The notes beneath the pieces are model-generated. The model was not told the DNA's origin, did no database searches, and worked only from the letters and a program-made list of their open reading frames with translations. DNA of 64,000 nucleotides. Source: an uncultured Sulfitobacter sp. (lineage in GTDB: Bacteria; Pseudomonadota; Alphaproteobacteria; Rhodobacterales; Rhodobacteraceae). The translations under genes were made by a program, and so were the position numbers. Positions 17,055-27,030 of this stretch are shown here, piece by piece. Positions within the stretch are counted from its first letter, which is position 1, and each line of letters begins with the position of its first letter. Location: positions 335,981-399,980 of the forward strand of contig NZ_CANMQD010000003.1 in assembly GCF_947499945.1 (NCBI RefSeq), in the 5' to 3' direction.

Positions 17055-18377
17055 TTATTTGGCGCGTTCGGACGCAATCAACACATCTTGGGCGCGTTGC
17101 CAAGGGCCGGAGCCCCGCGACAAAAGGCCTGTGGCGCGTTTGGCGTGGATGCCCGCGTCTTTGATCCGCCCCTGAAGGGCGAAACGTTCGGCGGTGGTGA
17201 GGGCGGCCATGCCGGTCTGGCCGCTCTTTGCATAAGCGGTGGCGAGGTCGCGCAGCATGGAGCTGTCGCGGAAGTCCTGACGGCGGGATTTTTCAAGGGC
17301 GTTCAGGGCGGATTTTACCTGACCTGAAGCAAGTAGGGCACGGCCATAGCTCGACAGTAAAAGCGGGTCGTTGGGAGCGCGTTGCACCGCACTGGCATGG
17401 GTATTGGCAGCGGTGGCAAAGTTGCGGGTTTCCAGCAGGATCTGGCCTTTTTGATCGCGTAGGAAGGGATCATTGGGGCGCGCGGCAATCGCTTTGTCGA
17501 TGGCGGCGAGGGCTTTTCTGGTATTGGAATTGCGGTGGTGGGCCACCGCCTCGCGCAGCAGGCGCACATCAGCATAAGGCTCGGCGCGCAAGCGGCGCAG
17601 CGTCCAGCTGGGCGCGCGGGTATAGGCGGTGAGTTTGCCCTTGAGCCGCGCAAACCAGTACTCGGCGGTAGGGTCAGGGGGCAGCGTGCCATAGGAAGCC
17701 ACGGCACCCGCCACGGCCCGCATGCGGTCACGGCTCAGGGGATGGGAGCGCATATAGGGGTCTTGGCGACCAACGCTGAGCGTCTCTTGGCCTGCAAAAA
17801 CCTTGAGCGTGTCAAGCAGACCTTCGGGCGAGGCACCAGCCGATTTCATATAGCGGACGGCGGATTGGTCGGCTGAAGACTCTTCCTCGCGGGTGTGGCC
17901 ACGAAATGCCCCTTGGGCGGAGCTGGTCGAGCCGAGGGCAATTGCACCTGCCGCTTTTCCGTTGCCCGACGCCGCGGCGGCCGCTGCAAGAGCCAGACCG
18001 AGACCTGCGACGGTGCGTGAATTGGCAAAGTTGGTCATGCGCCGTGCGAGGTGACCGTTGGCGATATGGGCGGCCTCATGGGCGATCACCCCTTGCAGCA
18101 TGGCGGCGCTGTCAAGTTTGTTGATCAGGCCATAGTGCAAAAAGATCGCATCATTGCTCACGACAAAGGCGTTGAGGGAGCTTTCGTTGACGATCAGCAC
18201 TTTGACGCGGTTGGGGTTCAGACCTGCGGCGCGCACCACGGGGGCTGCGATCTGTTTGAGCGCGTGTTCCATATCCGCATCGCGCAGCAGCCCGATGGCG
18301 TAGGCTGGCAGGGCCAGTAGGGTGGCCAAGAGGAGGGCCGCTATTGACGGCAGGTATTTGATCAGGTGAAAGCGCAT
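17055..18377 (-). CDS. M48-family metalloprotease with TPR repeats (BepA-like)
   Basis: The protein has 440 aa with an N-terminal signal peptide (about 1-27). The zinc motif HEAAH stands at residues 100-104, with the third ligand in REEESSADQSAVRY near residue 167. Residues about 270-435 form TPR-like helical repeats (ALAAIDKAIAARPNDPF, ATAYAKSGQTGMAAL). This is the layout of periplasmic BepA, which checks assembly of outer-membrane beta-barrels. Here HEAAH replaces the usual HExxH with Gly, which is allowed. It begins only 23 bp from the divergent aminotransferase. Confidence 0.88.
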   Translation of the reverse strand: MRFHLIKYLPSIAALLLATLLALPAYAIGLLRDADMEHALKQIAAPVVRAAGLNPNRVKVLIVNESSLNAFVVSNDAIFLHYGLINKLDSAAMLQGVIAHEAAHIANGHLARRMTNFANSRTVAGLGLALAAAAAASGNGKAAGAIALGSTSSAQGAFRGHTREEESSADQSAVRYMKSAGASPEGLLDTLKVFAGQETLSVGRQDPYMRSHPLSRDRMRAVAGAVASYGTLPPDPTAEYWFARLKGKLTAYTRAPSWTLRRLRAEPYADVRLLREAVAHHRNSNTRKALAAIDKAIAARPNDPFLRDQKGQILLETRNFATAANTHASAVQRAPNDPLLLSSYGRALLASGQVKSALNALEKSRRQDFRDSSMLRDLATAYAKSGQTGMAALTTAERFALQGRIKDAGIHAKRATGLLSRGSGPWQRAQDVLIASERAK

Positions 18378-18400
18378 GGAAGCACTCTAGGAGCAGCATC

Positions 18401-19543
18401 ATGCGGAATTCAAGCCGATCGCGCGTCGATCCCTTTATTGTGATGGATGTCATGCAAGCCGCGACAAAGGCTGAGGCGGCGGGGCGTCATATTATCCACA
18501 TGGAAGTGGGCCAGCCTGGCACGGGCGCGCCCAAGCCTGCGGCGGTTGCGCTGAGTGCGGCGATGGCTGAAGGCCCGTTGGGATATACGGTTGCCCTTGG
18601 CCTGCCTGCGCTGCGGGCGCGGATCGCGAGGATGTACGGTGAGTGGTATAATGTGGACCTTGACCCTGCGAGGGTGGTGGTGACCTCTGGCTCTTCTGCG
18701 GGGTTCTTGCTGGCCTTCACAGCGCTCTTTGATAGTGGCGACCGTGTGGGGATCGGTGCACCCGGTTATCCGAGTTATCGCCAGATTCTGGGGGCGCTTG
18801 GGATGGTACCTGTGGACTTGCCCACAGCGGCGGAAAACCGCTTTCAGCCTGTGCCAAGTGACTTTGCCGAGATGGATTTGCGCGGGTTGATGGTGGCCTC
18901 GCCTGCGAATCCGACGGGGACGATGCTGGATAAGAACGCAATGACGGCGTTGATCGACGCGTGTCACGGTACGGGGGCGTCGTTCATCTCGGATGAGATT
19001 TACCACGGCATTGAATATGAGAAGAAGGCGGTCACGGCGCTGGAGATTACTGACGAGTGCTATGTCATCAACAGTTTCTCCAAGTATTTCAGTATGACGG
19101 GTTGGCGCGTGGGCTGGATGGTGGTGCCGGACGATCAGGTGCGCGTGGTCGAGCGGATTGCGCAGAACATGTTTATTTGTGCGCCTCATGCCTCGCAGGT
19201 GGCAGCCTTGGCCGCGATGGATTGTGTGGACGAGTTGGAAGCCAACATGGATGTCTACCGTGCCAACCGTGCGCTGATGCTGGACGGATTGCCCAAGGCA
19301 GGGTTTGACAAGATTGCACCGCCTGACGGGGGATTTTACGTCTATGCGGATGTGAGTGAGATCACGCAGGACAGCCGTGTACTTGCGGCGGAGATATTAG
19401 AGAAGGCGGGCGTGGCGGTGACGCCTGGTTTGGATTTTGATCCAGCGCGCGGGCATACCACAATGCGGTTTTCCTATGCGCGTAGCACAGATGATATTCG
19501 TGAAGGACTGGCGCGGCTGGCAACGTTTATGCAAAGCCGTTGA
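18401..19543 (+). CDS. PLP-dependent aminotransferase, class I/II
   Basis: The protein has 380 aa. Fold-type I signs: SGSSAGFLLAFTALFD (PLP phosphate), ANPTGTMLD, SDEIYHGIEYE (Asp and Tyr contacts), and the Schiff-base Lys in NSFSKYFSMTGWRVGW near residue 226. The C-terminal Arg for the substrate carboxylate is in MRFSYAR. The exact amino acid is unknown. AGGAG sits 7 nt before ATG. It is divergent from the M48 gene and followed by the amidase. Confidence 0.88.
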   Translation: MRNSSRSRVDPFIVMDVMQAATKAEAAGRHIIHMEVGQPGTGAPKPAAVALSAAMAEGPLGYTVALGLPALRARIARMYGEWYNVDLDPARVVVTSGSSAGFLLAFTALFDSGDRVGIGAPGYPSYRQILGALGMVPVDLPTAAENRFQPVPSDFAEMDLRGLMVASPANPTGTMLDKNAMTALIDACHGTGASFISDEIYHGIEYEKKAVTALEITDECYVINSFSKYFSMTGWRVGWMVVPDDQVRVVERIAQNMFICAPHASQVAALAAMDCVDELEANMDVYRANRALMLDGLPKAGFDKIAPPDGGFYVYADVSEITQDSRVLAAEILEKAGVAVTPGLDFDPARGHTTMRFSYARSTDDIREGLARLATFMQSR

Positions 19544-19618
19544 TCTGCTGGACCGCCTGCGGTGGGCAATGATATGCTGTGCAAAAGCGCCATCTGAAAA
19601 ACTGTGGCTGGAGCGGTG

Positions 19619-20833
19619 ATGAAACGAATTTTATTTAGTATTATTTTGTGCTTGTGCGCCTCTCCTTATGTAGCGGCTCAAGAGTTGAGTGCGCTTGCAC
19701 GGGTCGAGCCGGACGCGAGTGTGATCAAGGATGGCTGGTTCGGGCGCACGGATTTGACGCTCAAGCTGAGCCAAGGGGTGCCGTTTCGGGTATTCACGCT
19801 GGATGATCCTGCCCGACTGGTGGTGGATTTCCGTGAAGTAGATTTTCGAGGTCTGCGGGCGGCTGACTTGCTGGAGAAAGGCGGGCGCATCTCGGCGGTG
19901 CGTTTTGGCGCGTTTCAGCCGGGCTGGTCGCGGTTGGTCGCTGATCTGACAAAGCCGATGTTGCCGCGCGAAATCGGGATGCCTGTGGACCTGAACACGG
20001 GCCGAGCCGCGCTTGAGATCATGCTCAAGACTGTGAGCGCAGAGGAATTTGCAGCGGCGGACGGGACGCCGATTGACCCCAACTGGACCCCTGCATTTTT
20101 GAGTGCGCCTAAGGCTGCGCGTAAAGGTGAGGACCGTTTTGTTGTCGTGCTAGACCCCGGTCATGGCGGCGTTGATCCCGGTGCAGAGCGCGACGAGGTG
20201 AATGAAAAGGAACTGATGCTCAGTTTTGCGCAGACGATGGCGGAAGCGTTGCGGCGTATGGATGTGGATGTGGTGCTGACCCGCGAAAGCGATGTGTTCG
20301 TCGCCCTTGAGACGCGGGTGGCGATTGCCCATCAGGTTGAGGCGGACCTGTTCATTTCATTACACGCGGACATCTTGAGGCAGGGTGGAGCCAAAGGAGC
20401 CACCGTCTATATCCTGTCCGATGAAGCGAGTGACAAGGCGACCGAGCATCTGGCCGCACGGCACAACCGCTCTGACATCATTGCGGGGGCGGATTTGACG
20501 GGATCGGATGATCAGGTGGCGCAAGTCCTGCTTGATCTGGCGCGACAGGAGACGGGGCCACGGTCTTCCGCGCTTGCGATGACGCTGGCCGAGGGTATGG
20601 CAGCTGCAGGTGGACCTATGAACCGCAGGCCGCTGCGCGAGGCAGGGTTTTCGGTGCTGAAGTCGGCGGATATACCTTCTGTCCTGGTTGAGATCGGGTT
20701 TCTCAGCTCTGATAGGGACCTGTCAAACCTTGGTGATCCGGTGTGGCGGCGCGGTATGGCAGAAGGTATGGCGAAGGCTGTGCTCACGTGGCGTGATACA
20801 GATGAAGCACGCAAAGGCCTCGTGCGGCAATAA
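19619..20833 (+). CDS. N-acetylmuramoyl-L-alanine amidase
   Basis: The protein has 404 aa with a signal peptide ending VAAQ near residue 19. An AMIN domain (LTLKLSQGVPFRVFTLDDPA, about 40-130) anchors it to the cell wall or septum. The catalytic Amidase_3 domain spans about 170-395, with zinc ligands in DPGHGGVDPGAE, EVNEKE and FISLHADIL, and the catalytic Glu in VLVEIGFLSS. It splits peptidoglycan at daughter-cell separation (AmiC type). The start at 19619 was chosen over an in-frame start 15 nt upstream. It precedes the PBP1A gene, and both work on peptidoglycan. Confidence 0.92.
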   Translation: MKRILFSIILCLCASPYVAAQELSALARVEPDASVIKDGWFGRTDLTLKLSQGVPFRVFTLDDPARLVVDFREVDFRGLRAADLLEKGGRISAVRFGAFQPGWSRLVADLTKPMLPREIGMPVDLNTGRAALEIMLKTVSAEEFAAADGTPIDPNWTPAFLSAPKAARKGEDRFVVVLDPGHGGVDPGAERDEVNEKELMLSFAQTMAEALRRMDVDVVLTRESDVFVALETRVAIAHQVEADLFISLHADILRQGGAKGATVYILSDEASDKATEHLAARHNRSDIIAGADLTGSDDQVAQVLLDLARQETGPRSSALAMTLAEGMAAAGGPMNRRPLREAGFSVLKSADIPSVLVEIGFLSSDRDLSNLGDPVWRRGMAEGMAKAVLTWRDTDEARKGLVRQ

Positions 20834-20970
20834 GGCGCTTCGTTAGGGTACCGAATTTAGGCGGTTAATCGCCCTAATTCCCCTTAGAACAGGCGGTATG
20901 CCTTTTGACGATCTGCGCCTTTGCGCGTATAGACAAGGCAATACAAGCGCCATTTAAGGAGCGTTGCTGC

Positions 20971-23514
20971 GTGTTTCGGATGATCCTGTCGTTCTTCGGG
21001 GGTATTTTTACCACCCTGACCATGTCTGTAGGCATGGTTGCCCTCACTATTGGTGCGGTTTTCTGGATGTACGGGCGCGATTTGCCCAGCCACGAATCCC
21101 TTGCGTCCTACACGCCGCCGACGATAAGCCGGATTTACTCCGGACAGGGCCGCCTGATTGATGAGTTCGCCAAGGAACGCCGCCTGTTTGCCCCTGCCGA
21201 TACGATTCCTGATCTGATTAAACAGGCTTTTATTTCGGCGGAAGACAAGAATTTCTACGAGCATGATGGATACGATCTGCGCGGCATTGGTGCGGCGGCG
21301 ATTGATGCGGTGCGCACGCGCGGTCAGGACGTGCGTGGAGCCTCGACGATCACCCAGCAGGTGATGAAGAACTTTTTGCTGAGTGGTGATCGCCGTGCGG
21401 AGCGAAAAGTCAAAGAGATTATCCTCGCTGCCCGTGTGGAAGAGGCACTGCCGAAGGAAAAAATTCTCGAGCTGTATCTGAACGAGATTTTCCTCGGGCA
21501 AAACAGCTATGGCGTGGCTGCGGCGAGCCAGACCTATTTCAACAAGACCCTGAGCGAGCTGGCCCCCCATGAGGCGGCGACGCTTGCAAGCCTTCCCAAA
21601 GCGCCCTCGGATTACCATCCTGTACGCCGCAAAGATCGCCTGATGGCGCGCCGCAACTTTGTTTTGCGGGAAATGAAGGAGAACGGATATATCACCGAAG
21701 CGGCCTATGAGCAGGAGCGTAACATGCCGCTTTTGTCCGTTCAAAATGGCGATTTCGAGAGCTTCAAGGCCGATTTGCCGCCGCGCGACTACTTTACCGA
21801 TGAAATCCGCCGCCAGTTGTCCGAGGACTTTGGTGAGGGTGAATTCTTTACCGGTGGTTTGAGTGTCCGCGCGACGATCGATAATGAAATGCAGCCGATT
21901 GCTGCAGATGCCCTGCGCCGTCAGTTGGAAAGCTTTGATCGCGGTCAGGGTGTATGGCGCGGCACAGGTCAGACTTTGCCTGCAGAAGCACTGGTTGACG
22001 AAGCCACATGGCGCGATGCGCTGTCCAAGCTGCGTGTGCCGCGTGACATCACTCTGGAAACACAATGGTTCCCTGCGGTGGTCCTTGAGACGGGCGGACA
22101 AGGTGCGCGTCTGGGAATCGAGAGCGTCGAAAATGTAGAGGGCGGCAACTGGGTTCCACCAAAGGACATGGCATGGGCGCGCAAGCGTTTGGAGAACGGC
22201 CGCCTTGGTAACCGCGGTGAACTGGTTCAAGTTGGCGATGTGGTGTTGGTGCGCCGTATGGTGGCCGATGCTGATGGATCATTCATTCGCTGGACACTGC
22301 GTCAGGTACCCGAAGTGCAGGGTGGCTTTGTAGCGATGGACGTTAATACCGGCCGCGTGATCGCGATGCAGGGTGGCTTTAGCTATCAGGCATCGGTATT
22401 TAACCGCGCCACACAGGCCAAGCGTCAGCCCGGCTCAAGCTTTAAGCCGTTCGTTTTTGCCGCCGCCCTCGACAGTGGCTATACGCCTGCGACGATTGTT
22501 GTGGATGCGCCGATTGTGATCGACACACCGCAAGGTGTGTGGCGTCCGCAGAACTCTTCCAACCGCTACTACGGTCCTACGCCGTTGCGCACAGGGATCG
22601 AGCAGTCGCGGAACCTGATGACCATTCGTTTGGCCCAAACTGTGGGAATGAACGTCGTTGGTGACTATGCCGAGCGGTTTGGTGTTTACGAGAATTTGTC
22701 GCCTGTGCTGGCCAATGCTCTGGGCTCGCAGGAAACGACGCTGTACCAGATGGTGGCAGCCTATGCGATGTTCGCCAATGGCGGTGAGCGGGTGGAGCCG
22801 ACACTGGTGGACCGTGTGCAGGACCGTTATGGCCGCACGGTGTACAAACACGACAAGCGGATTTGTGATGATTGTAACCAGCCTACGCTGGCGGCGGGTC
22901 AGGGGCCACGTGTCACCTCCAACCGCGAGCGTGTGATGGATCCTGTCACAGCCTATCAGTTGACCTCTATGATGACAGGCGTTGTCGAGCGTGGAACGGC
23001 CCGCAAGACGGTAAACTTGCGCGTGCCAACAGCGGGTAAGACAGGGACGACCAACGATGCCAAGGATGTTTGGTTTGTGGGCTTCACCTCTAATATCGTG
23101 GCGGGCTGTTATATCGGTTATGACCAGCCGCGCAGCTTGGGGCGCTCGGCCTCCGGTGGTGGCATGTGTGGTCCTGTTTTCCAGCGGTTTATGTCCAAGG
23201 CGGTCAAGAAATACGGGGGCGGTAAGTTCCGCGTGCCCGAGGGCTGTGAGTTTATCAAGATTGACCGCTTTAGCGGTGCGCGTCTCAGCTCTGGCGCCTC
23301 GGGCAATAATGTCGTGTCCGAGTGCTTCCGCGAGGGCGAATTCATCGACTTTGGTGTGACCTTTGACGGTGGTTTTGCGATGGGCGCTGACCTGCCTCTG
23401 GTCGAAGAAGTAGGCGGGCCCAAGATTAGAGAAGTCACCACTTCCACAGGTAAGAAGGCCGTTGTGGGTAAGAAGGCGACCATCGGCAATGTTATTGGCG
23501 GCGGATTGTACTAG
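20971..23514 (+). CDS. Penicillin-binding protein 1A family
   Basis: The protein has 847 aa. GTG 20971 was chosen because AAGGAG (20956-20961) sits 9 nt upstream. One N-terminal TM segment (about 5-33) is followed by the glycosyltransferase (GT51) domain: catalytic EDKNFYEH at 91-98 and GASTITQQVMKNFLL. The transpeptidase has Ser489 in PGSSFKPF (SxxK), SxN in EQSRNLMT, and KTGTTND at Lys690. It joins glycan chains and cross-links peptides. The domain order and length fit class A PBP. Confidence 0.92.
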   Translation: MFRMILSFFGGIFTTLTMSVGMVALTIGAVFWMYGRDLPSHESLASYTPPTISRIYSGQGRLIDEFAKERRLFAPADTIPDLIKQAFISAEDKNFYEHDGYDLRGIGAAAIDAVRTRGQDVRGASTITQQVMKNFLLSGDRRAERKVKEIILAARVEEALPKEKILELYLNEIFLGQNSYGVAAASQTYFNKTLSELAPHEAATLASLPKAPSDYHPVRRKDRLMARRNFVLREMKENGYITEAAYEQERNMPLLSVQNGDFESFKADLPPRDYFTDEIRRQLSEDFGEGEFFTGGLSVRATIDNEMQPIAADALRRQLESFDRGQGVWRGTGQTLPAEALVDEATWRDALSKLRVPRDITLETQWFPAVVLETGGQGARLGIESVENVEGGNWVPPKDMAWARKRLENGRLGNRGELVQVGDVVLVRRMVADADGSFIRWTLRQVPEVQGGFVAMDVNTGRVIAMQGGFSYQASVFNRATQAKRQPGSSFKPFVFAAALDSGYTPATIVVDAPIVIDTPQGVWRPQNSSNRYYGPTPLRTGIEQSRNLMTIRLAQTVGMNVVGDYAERFGVYENLSPVLANALGSQETTLYQMVAAYAMFANGGERVEPTLVDRVQDRYGRTVYKHDKRICDDCNQPTLAAGQGPRVTSNRERVMDPVTAYQLTSMMTGVVERGTARKTVNLRVPTAGKTGTTNDAKDVWFVGFTSNIVAGCYIGYDQPRSLGRSASGGGMCGPVFQRFMSKAVKKYGGGKFRVPEGCEFIKIDRFSGARLSSGASGNNVVSECFREGEFIDFGVTFDGGFAMGADLPLVEEVGGPKIREVTTSTGKKAVVGKKATIGNVIGGGLY

Positions 23515-23572
23515 TCATCTTCGTTTGTAGGATGCACTGACTTGCCGCCGCTGGGGCGCTGGTCTATCACAT

Positions 23573-23610
23573 GGGCGGCCCTTGCATGTGCGGGGGCCGC
23601 TCTTTTATTT
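23573..23610 (+). terminator. Rho-independent terminator immediately before prfB
   Basis: GGGCGGCCC (23573-23581) pairs with GGGCCGCTC (23594-23602) with one G-U, then TTTTATTT. It ends only 11 nt before the prfB start. It may end the PBP1A transcript or work as a leader structure for prfB. Confidence 0.75.
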
Positions 23611-23621
23611 CAGGACTGATC

Positions 23622-24746
23622 ATGCGCGCAGAAGTACAAAGCACCGTCGATAAAATCCGCAAATCTGTGGACCTTTTGGCCCAACGTTTGAACGTGGAAA
23701 CAGCGCCTTATCGGTTGGAAGAATTCAATGCGCGCGTCGAGGATCCCACGTTATGGGATGATCCTGCGGCGGCGCAAAAATTGATGCGCGACCGTCAAGG
23801 ATTGGTCGATGCAATGGCGGTGCATGACGGGATCAAGACCGAATTACAGGACAACATCGACCTCATTGAACTGGGTGAGATGGAAGATGATGCGGAAGTT
23901 GTGGCCGAGGCCGAGGCCGCGTTGACCAAACTGGCGGTAAAGGCAGCGCAGAAGGAATTGGAGGCGCTGCTGGACGGAGAAGCGGATGCCAATGACACCT
24001 TCCTCGAGATTAACTCTGGCGCTGGGGGGACTGAGTCCTGTGATTGGGCAAGCATGCTTGCGCGGATGTATGTGCGGTGGGCCGAGAAGAAGGGGTATAC
24101 CGTCGAGCTACAGTCCGAGAGCGCAGGCGAAGAGGCAGGGATCAAGTCTGCCGCGTATAAGATTAGTGGTCATAATGCTTATGGCTGGTTAAAGTCCGAG
24201 AGTGGCGTGCACCGTCTTGTGCGCATCTCGCCATTTGACAGTGCTGCAAAGCGTCACACGTCGTTTACTTCCGTAAAAGTTTATCCCGTGGTCGATGACA
24301 ACATCGAGATCGAGGTGAATCCGTCGGATATTCGTATCGACACCTACCGCTCCTCTGGTGCGGGGGGCCAGCACGTCAATACGACCGATTCCGCTGTGCG
24401 TATTACGCATGCGCCCACGGGGATTGTTGTGACCAGTTCTGAAAAGTCCCAGCACCAAAACCGCGATATCGCGATGAAGGCGTTGAAGTCCCGCCTGTAT
24501 CAAATGGAATTGGACAAACGTTCCGCTTTGGTGAACGAAGTGCATGAGAATGCGGGCGATGCGGGCTGGGGCAACCAGATCCGCAGTTACGTGTTGCAGC
24601 CCTACCAGATGGTGAAGGACCTGCGCACGCAATATGAGACGTCAGACACCAAAGGGGTGTTGGACGGTGATTTGGATGGATTGATGGGCGCTACACTTGC
24701 GCTGGCCGTCTCTGGCAAGAGCCGTGCGGAAGCGCAGGGAGATTGA
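23622..24746 (+). CDS. prfB: Peptide chain release factor 2
   Basis: The protein has 374 aa, normal for RF2. The catalytic GGQ is in [15 protein letters not shown] near residue 250, and the RF2-type codon-recognition region lies earlier. It recognises UGA and UAA and releases the peptide. No UGA is seen near codon 25, so the autogenous programmed frameshift of E. coli prfB is absent. The ATG at 23622 (MRAEVQST) gives the normal N-terminus; an earlier in-frame start would lie inside the terminator. The next gene overlaps by 1 nt (TGATG). Confidence 0.96.
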   Translation: MRAEVQSTVDKIRKSVDLLAQRLNVETAPYRLEEFNARVEDPTLWDDPAAAQKLMRDRQGLVDAMAVHDGIKTELQDNIDLIELGEMEDDAEVVAEAEAALTKLAVKAAQKELEALLDGEADANDTFLEINSGAGGTESCDWASMLARMYVRWAEKKGYTVELQSESAGEEAGIKSAAYKISGHNAYGWLKSESGVHRLVRISPFDSAAKRHTSFTSVKVYPVVDDNIEIEVNPSDIRIDTYRSSGAGGQHVNTTDSAVRITHAPTGIVVTSSEKSQHQNRDIAMKALKSRLYQMELDKRSALVNEVHENAGDAGWGNQIRSYVLQPYQMVKDLRTQYETSDTKGVLDGDLDGLMGATLALAVSGKSRAEAQGD

Positions 24747-25558
24747 TGCGCAAGTCAGTTCTTGCGGCGGTCGTCCTGCTGGGTGGCGCTGTTGGGTATC
24801 TGGGGTTTCCTAATTGGGTCGGTGTGTTTCATGGGCTGTCTTCTTTGGATCGCTATGCGGCGGAAGGCTGTGTGATTGCGCCTTATGCGCCGCGCCCCAC
24901 CAGTGCGAAACTGGCCCTTGCGCTGGGGCAGGCATATGAGCACGAAGGTTGGCTGCTGATTGGTCCTGCGTTTTGCACAATTGTGCCACCTCAGATCACT
25001 GCGACACTCAAAGCAACTGATCCTGATGTTGCCCCCTTTATTACTGCGGTGGACCGTAATCCCGAGTATCGAGGCTGTTTTCTGAATTCCTATGCGATGC
25101 GGTCCGCGCTTGAGGTTTCGCGGGGGTGGAGTGAAGAGCGGGCGTTTCAGGAATATCTGCGGATGTTCGGCGCAGGGGTTTTCAGTGGCGAGTGGCGCTT
25201 TTTCAGTGAAAGCCCCCTCTCGACACCCCCGAGTGTGCAATACATGGGCGGTGAATGCGCGAATGTACCCTATGCAGAGGCGCTGCAAGAAAGCCATCGC
25301 GACATGATCGCAGGATTTGACGGTTTTATCCGTGCAAACGCGCCCATGCTCCCGTGTGAGGAGGGCGGGGCGATGAAGTATAACCCTTGGGCGCAGGTCT
25401 ATGAGAAGCTGGGACAAGGTCCAGTGGTCAACGGGTTTCATGCCTTCGAAGTCTATCTGGCACTGCTTGGGTCTGAATGGATCGAGGGAGAGAGCATCAA
25501 ACACAAAGGGTTGCCGCGCCCGCCGATCTGTTTGAAGGTCGTCCCTGACAAAGAATAG
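24746..25558 (+). CDS. Hypothetical protein with N-terminal membrane anchor
   Basis: The protein has 270 aa. A hydrophobic segment at residues about 4-20 (VLAAVVLLGGAVGYLGF) is a signal anchor or signal peptide. The rest is soluble, with several Cys (CVIAP, CTIVPP, RGCFLN, GGECANV, MLPCEEGG, PPICLKV). I do not recognise it. It overlaps prfB by 1 nt and is probably co-transcribed. Confidence 0.6.
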   Translation: MRKSVLAAVVLLGGAVGYLGFPNWVGVFHGLSSLDRYAAEGCVIAPYAPRPTSAKLALALGQAYEHEGWLLIGPAFCTIVPPQITATLKATDPDVAPFITAVDRNPEYRGCFLNSYAMRSALEVSRGWSEERAFQEYLRMFGAGVFSGEWRFFSESPLSTPPSVQYMGGECANVPYAEALQESHRDMIAGFDGFIRANAPMLPCEEGGAMKYNPWAQVYEKLGQGPVVNGFHAFEVYLALLGSEWIEGESIKHKGLPRPPICLKVVPDKE

Positions 25559-25609
25559 CCACCCCTGTTAAGACTTGCACCGACGCGACAGGCGTAGTCA
25601 TAATGTCGC

Positions 25610-27025
25610 ATGGATGTATTAAGCATGGATGCGCTGGCCCAGTCTGCCGCGCTTGAAAACGGCGAGTTGTCGAGCCTTGAGTTGATGGATGCCACGCTGG
25701 CGCGGATTGAGGCGGTGAACGGTGCGGTCAACGCGGTGGTGAGCCTGCGCGACGGGGACCGTCTGCGCGATGAGGCGCGGGCGGTGGATAACAGCCCGCG
25801 CAGTGGTTGGCTGCACGGTATGCCCATCGCGATCAAGGATTTGGCAAATGCGGCGGGGTTGCCTACGTCCATGGGATCGCCGCTGTTTGCAGGGCAGGTG
25901 GCGTCAAGCGATGATCTGATGGTGGCACGGTTGAAGGCCGCAGGCGTGATTATCATTGGCAAGACGAACACGCCCGAATTCGGCCTTGGTTCGCATACCT
26001 TTAACCCTGTGTATGGCGCGACGCGGAACCCTTATGATCTGACGCGCTCCGCTGGGGGCTCCTCTGGCGGTGCTGCGGCGGCGCTTGCGACGGGCATGCT
26101 GAGCGTTGCCGACGGCTCTGACATGATGGGCAGTTTGCGCAACCCTGCGGGGTGGAACAACGTTTACGGCATGCGCCCCACATGGGGGACGATCCCGAAC
26201 GAGCCTGTGGGTGATATGTTCCTGCACCAGCTTGCCACCTCTGGTCCGATGGCACGCAGCCCTGCGGATATGGCCGCACTGCTTGATGTGATGACGGGGG
26301 CCGACCCGCGTGAGCCGCTGGGCCGTGATGCGCCTGATACGTTGGCGGGGATTGATACCGCGCCAAAGGGTTTAAAAATCGGCTGGCTGGGGGATTGGGA
26401 CGGGGCATTTCCCTACGAGGACGGCATTGCGGACATTTCTCAACGTGCCTTAATGCAGATGGAGGGGATGGGCCATAAGGTTGATACGCTGCCTGCGCCC
26501 TTTGATGCGGATGCCATGTGGCACGCGTGGATTGATCTGCGCTCCTTTGCGATAGCAGGCGGGATGGGACTGCTTTATGCGGATGAGGCCAAACGTGAAT
26601 TCCTGAAACCTGCCGCTGTCTGGGAGATAGAGCGCGGCCTCGCCATGTCGGCGATGGATGTGCAACGGGCGAGCATGACCCGCTCTGACTGGTTCCGCAA
26701 AGTGACGCGCATGTTCGAGAGCACGGATGTGCTCGTGCTGCCCTCCGCGCAGCTTTGGCCGTTTGATGTGGCATGGACCTATCCCGAAAGCATCGCGGGC
26801 CATCCTATGGACACCTACCATCGCTGGATGCAGGTGGTGATCCCTGCGGGGTTGATCGGGTTGCCAGTCGTGAATGTGCCTGTCGGCTTTGGCGAGAATG
26901 GCCTGCCTGCGGGGATACAGCTCATCGGGCCGCGCGGCAGTGACGCAATGTTGTTAAGACTGGCGCAACAATGGCACAAAGCGACCGGATGGCCACGTGC
27001 GCAGCCGCCAAAAATATTGGGATAG
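25610..27025 (+). CDS. Amidase signature family protein
   Basis: The protein has 471 aa. The Ser-cisSer-Lys triad can be placed: Lys76 (IAIKDLANAAG), cis-Ser in AGGSSGGAAAAL near residue 151, and nucleophile Ser175 in GSDMMGSLRNPA. The usual TGGSIR is here MMGSLR. Members hydrolyse amides; the substrate is not clear, and it is not GatA by context (no gatCB). It overlaps in reading distance with the next gene, starting 5 nt later. Confidence 0.85.
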   Translation: MDVLSMDALAQSAALENGELSSLELMDATLARIEAVNGAVNAVVSLRDGDRLRDEARAVDNSPRSGWLHGMPIAIKDLANAAGLPTSMGSPLFAGQVASSDDLMVARLKAAGVIIIGKTNTPEFGLGSHTFNPVYGATRNPYDLTRSAGGSSGGAAAALATGMLSVADGSDMMGSLRNPAGWNNVYGMRPTWGTIPNEPVGDMFLHQLATSGPMARSPADMAALLDVMTGADPREPLGRDAPDTLAGIDTAPKGLKIGWLGDWDGAFPYEDGIADISQRALMQMEGMGHKVDTLPAPFDADAMWHAWIDLRSFAIAGGMGLLYADEAKREFLKPAAVWEIERGLAMSAMDVQRASMTRSDWFRKVTRMFESTDVLVLPSAQLWPFDVAWTYPESIAGHPMDTYHRWMQVVIPAGLIGLPVVNVPVGFGENGLPAGIQLIGPRGSDAMLLRLAQQWHKATGWPRAQPPKILG

Positions 27026-27030
27026 ATGCG

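Noticed and set aside
20884..22230. A 448-codon minus-strand frame opposite PBP1A
   Set aside because: It is antisense to an unmistakable PBP1A with all catalytic motifs.
23622..23750. Programmed frameshift in prfB
   Set aside because: No in-frame UGA or slippery site is present near codon 25, and the frame is continuous.
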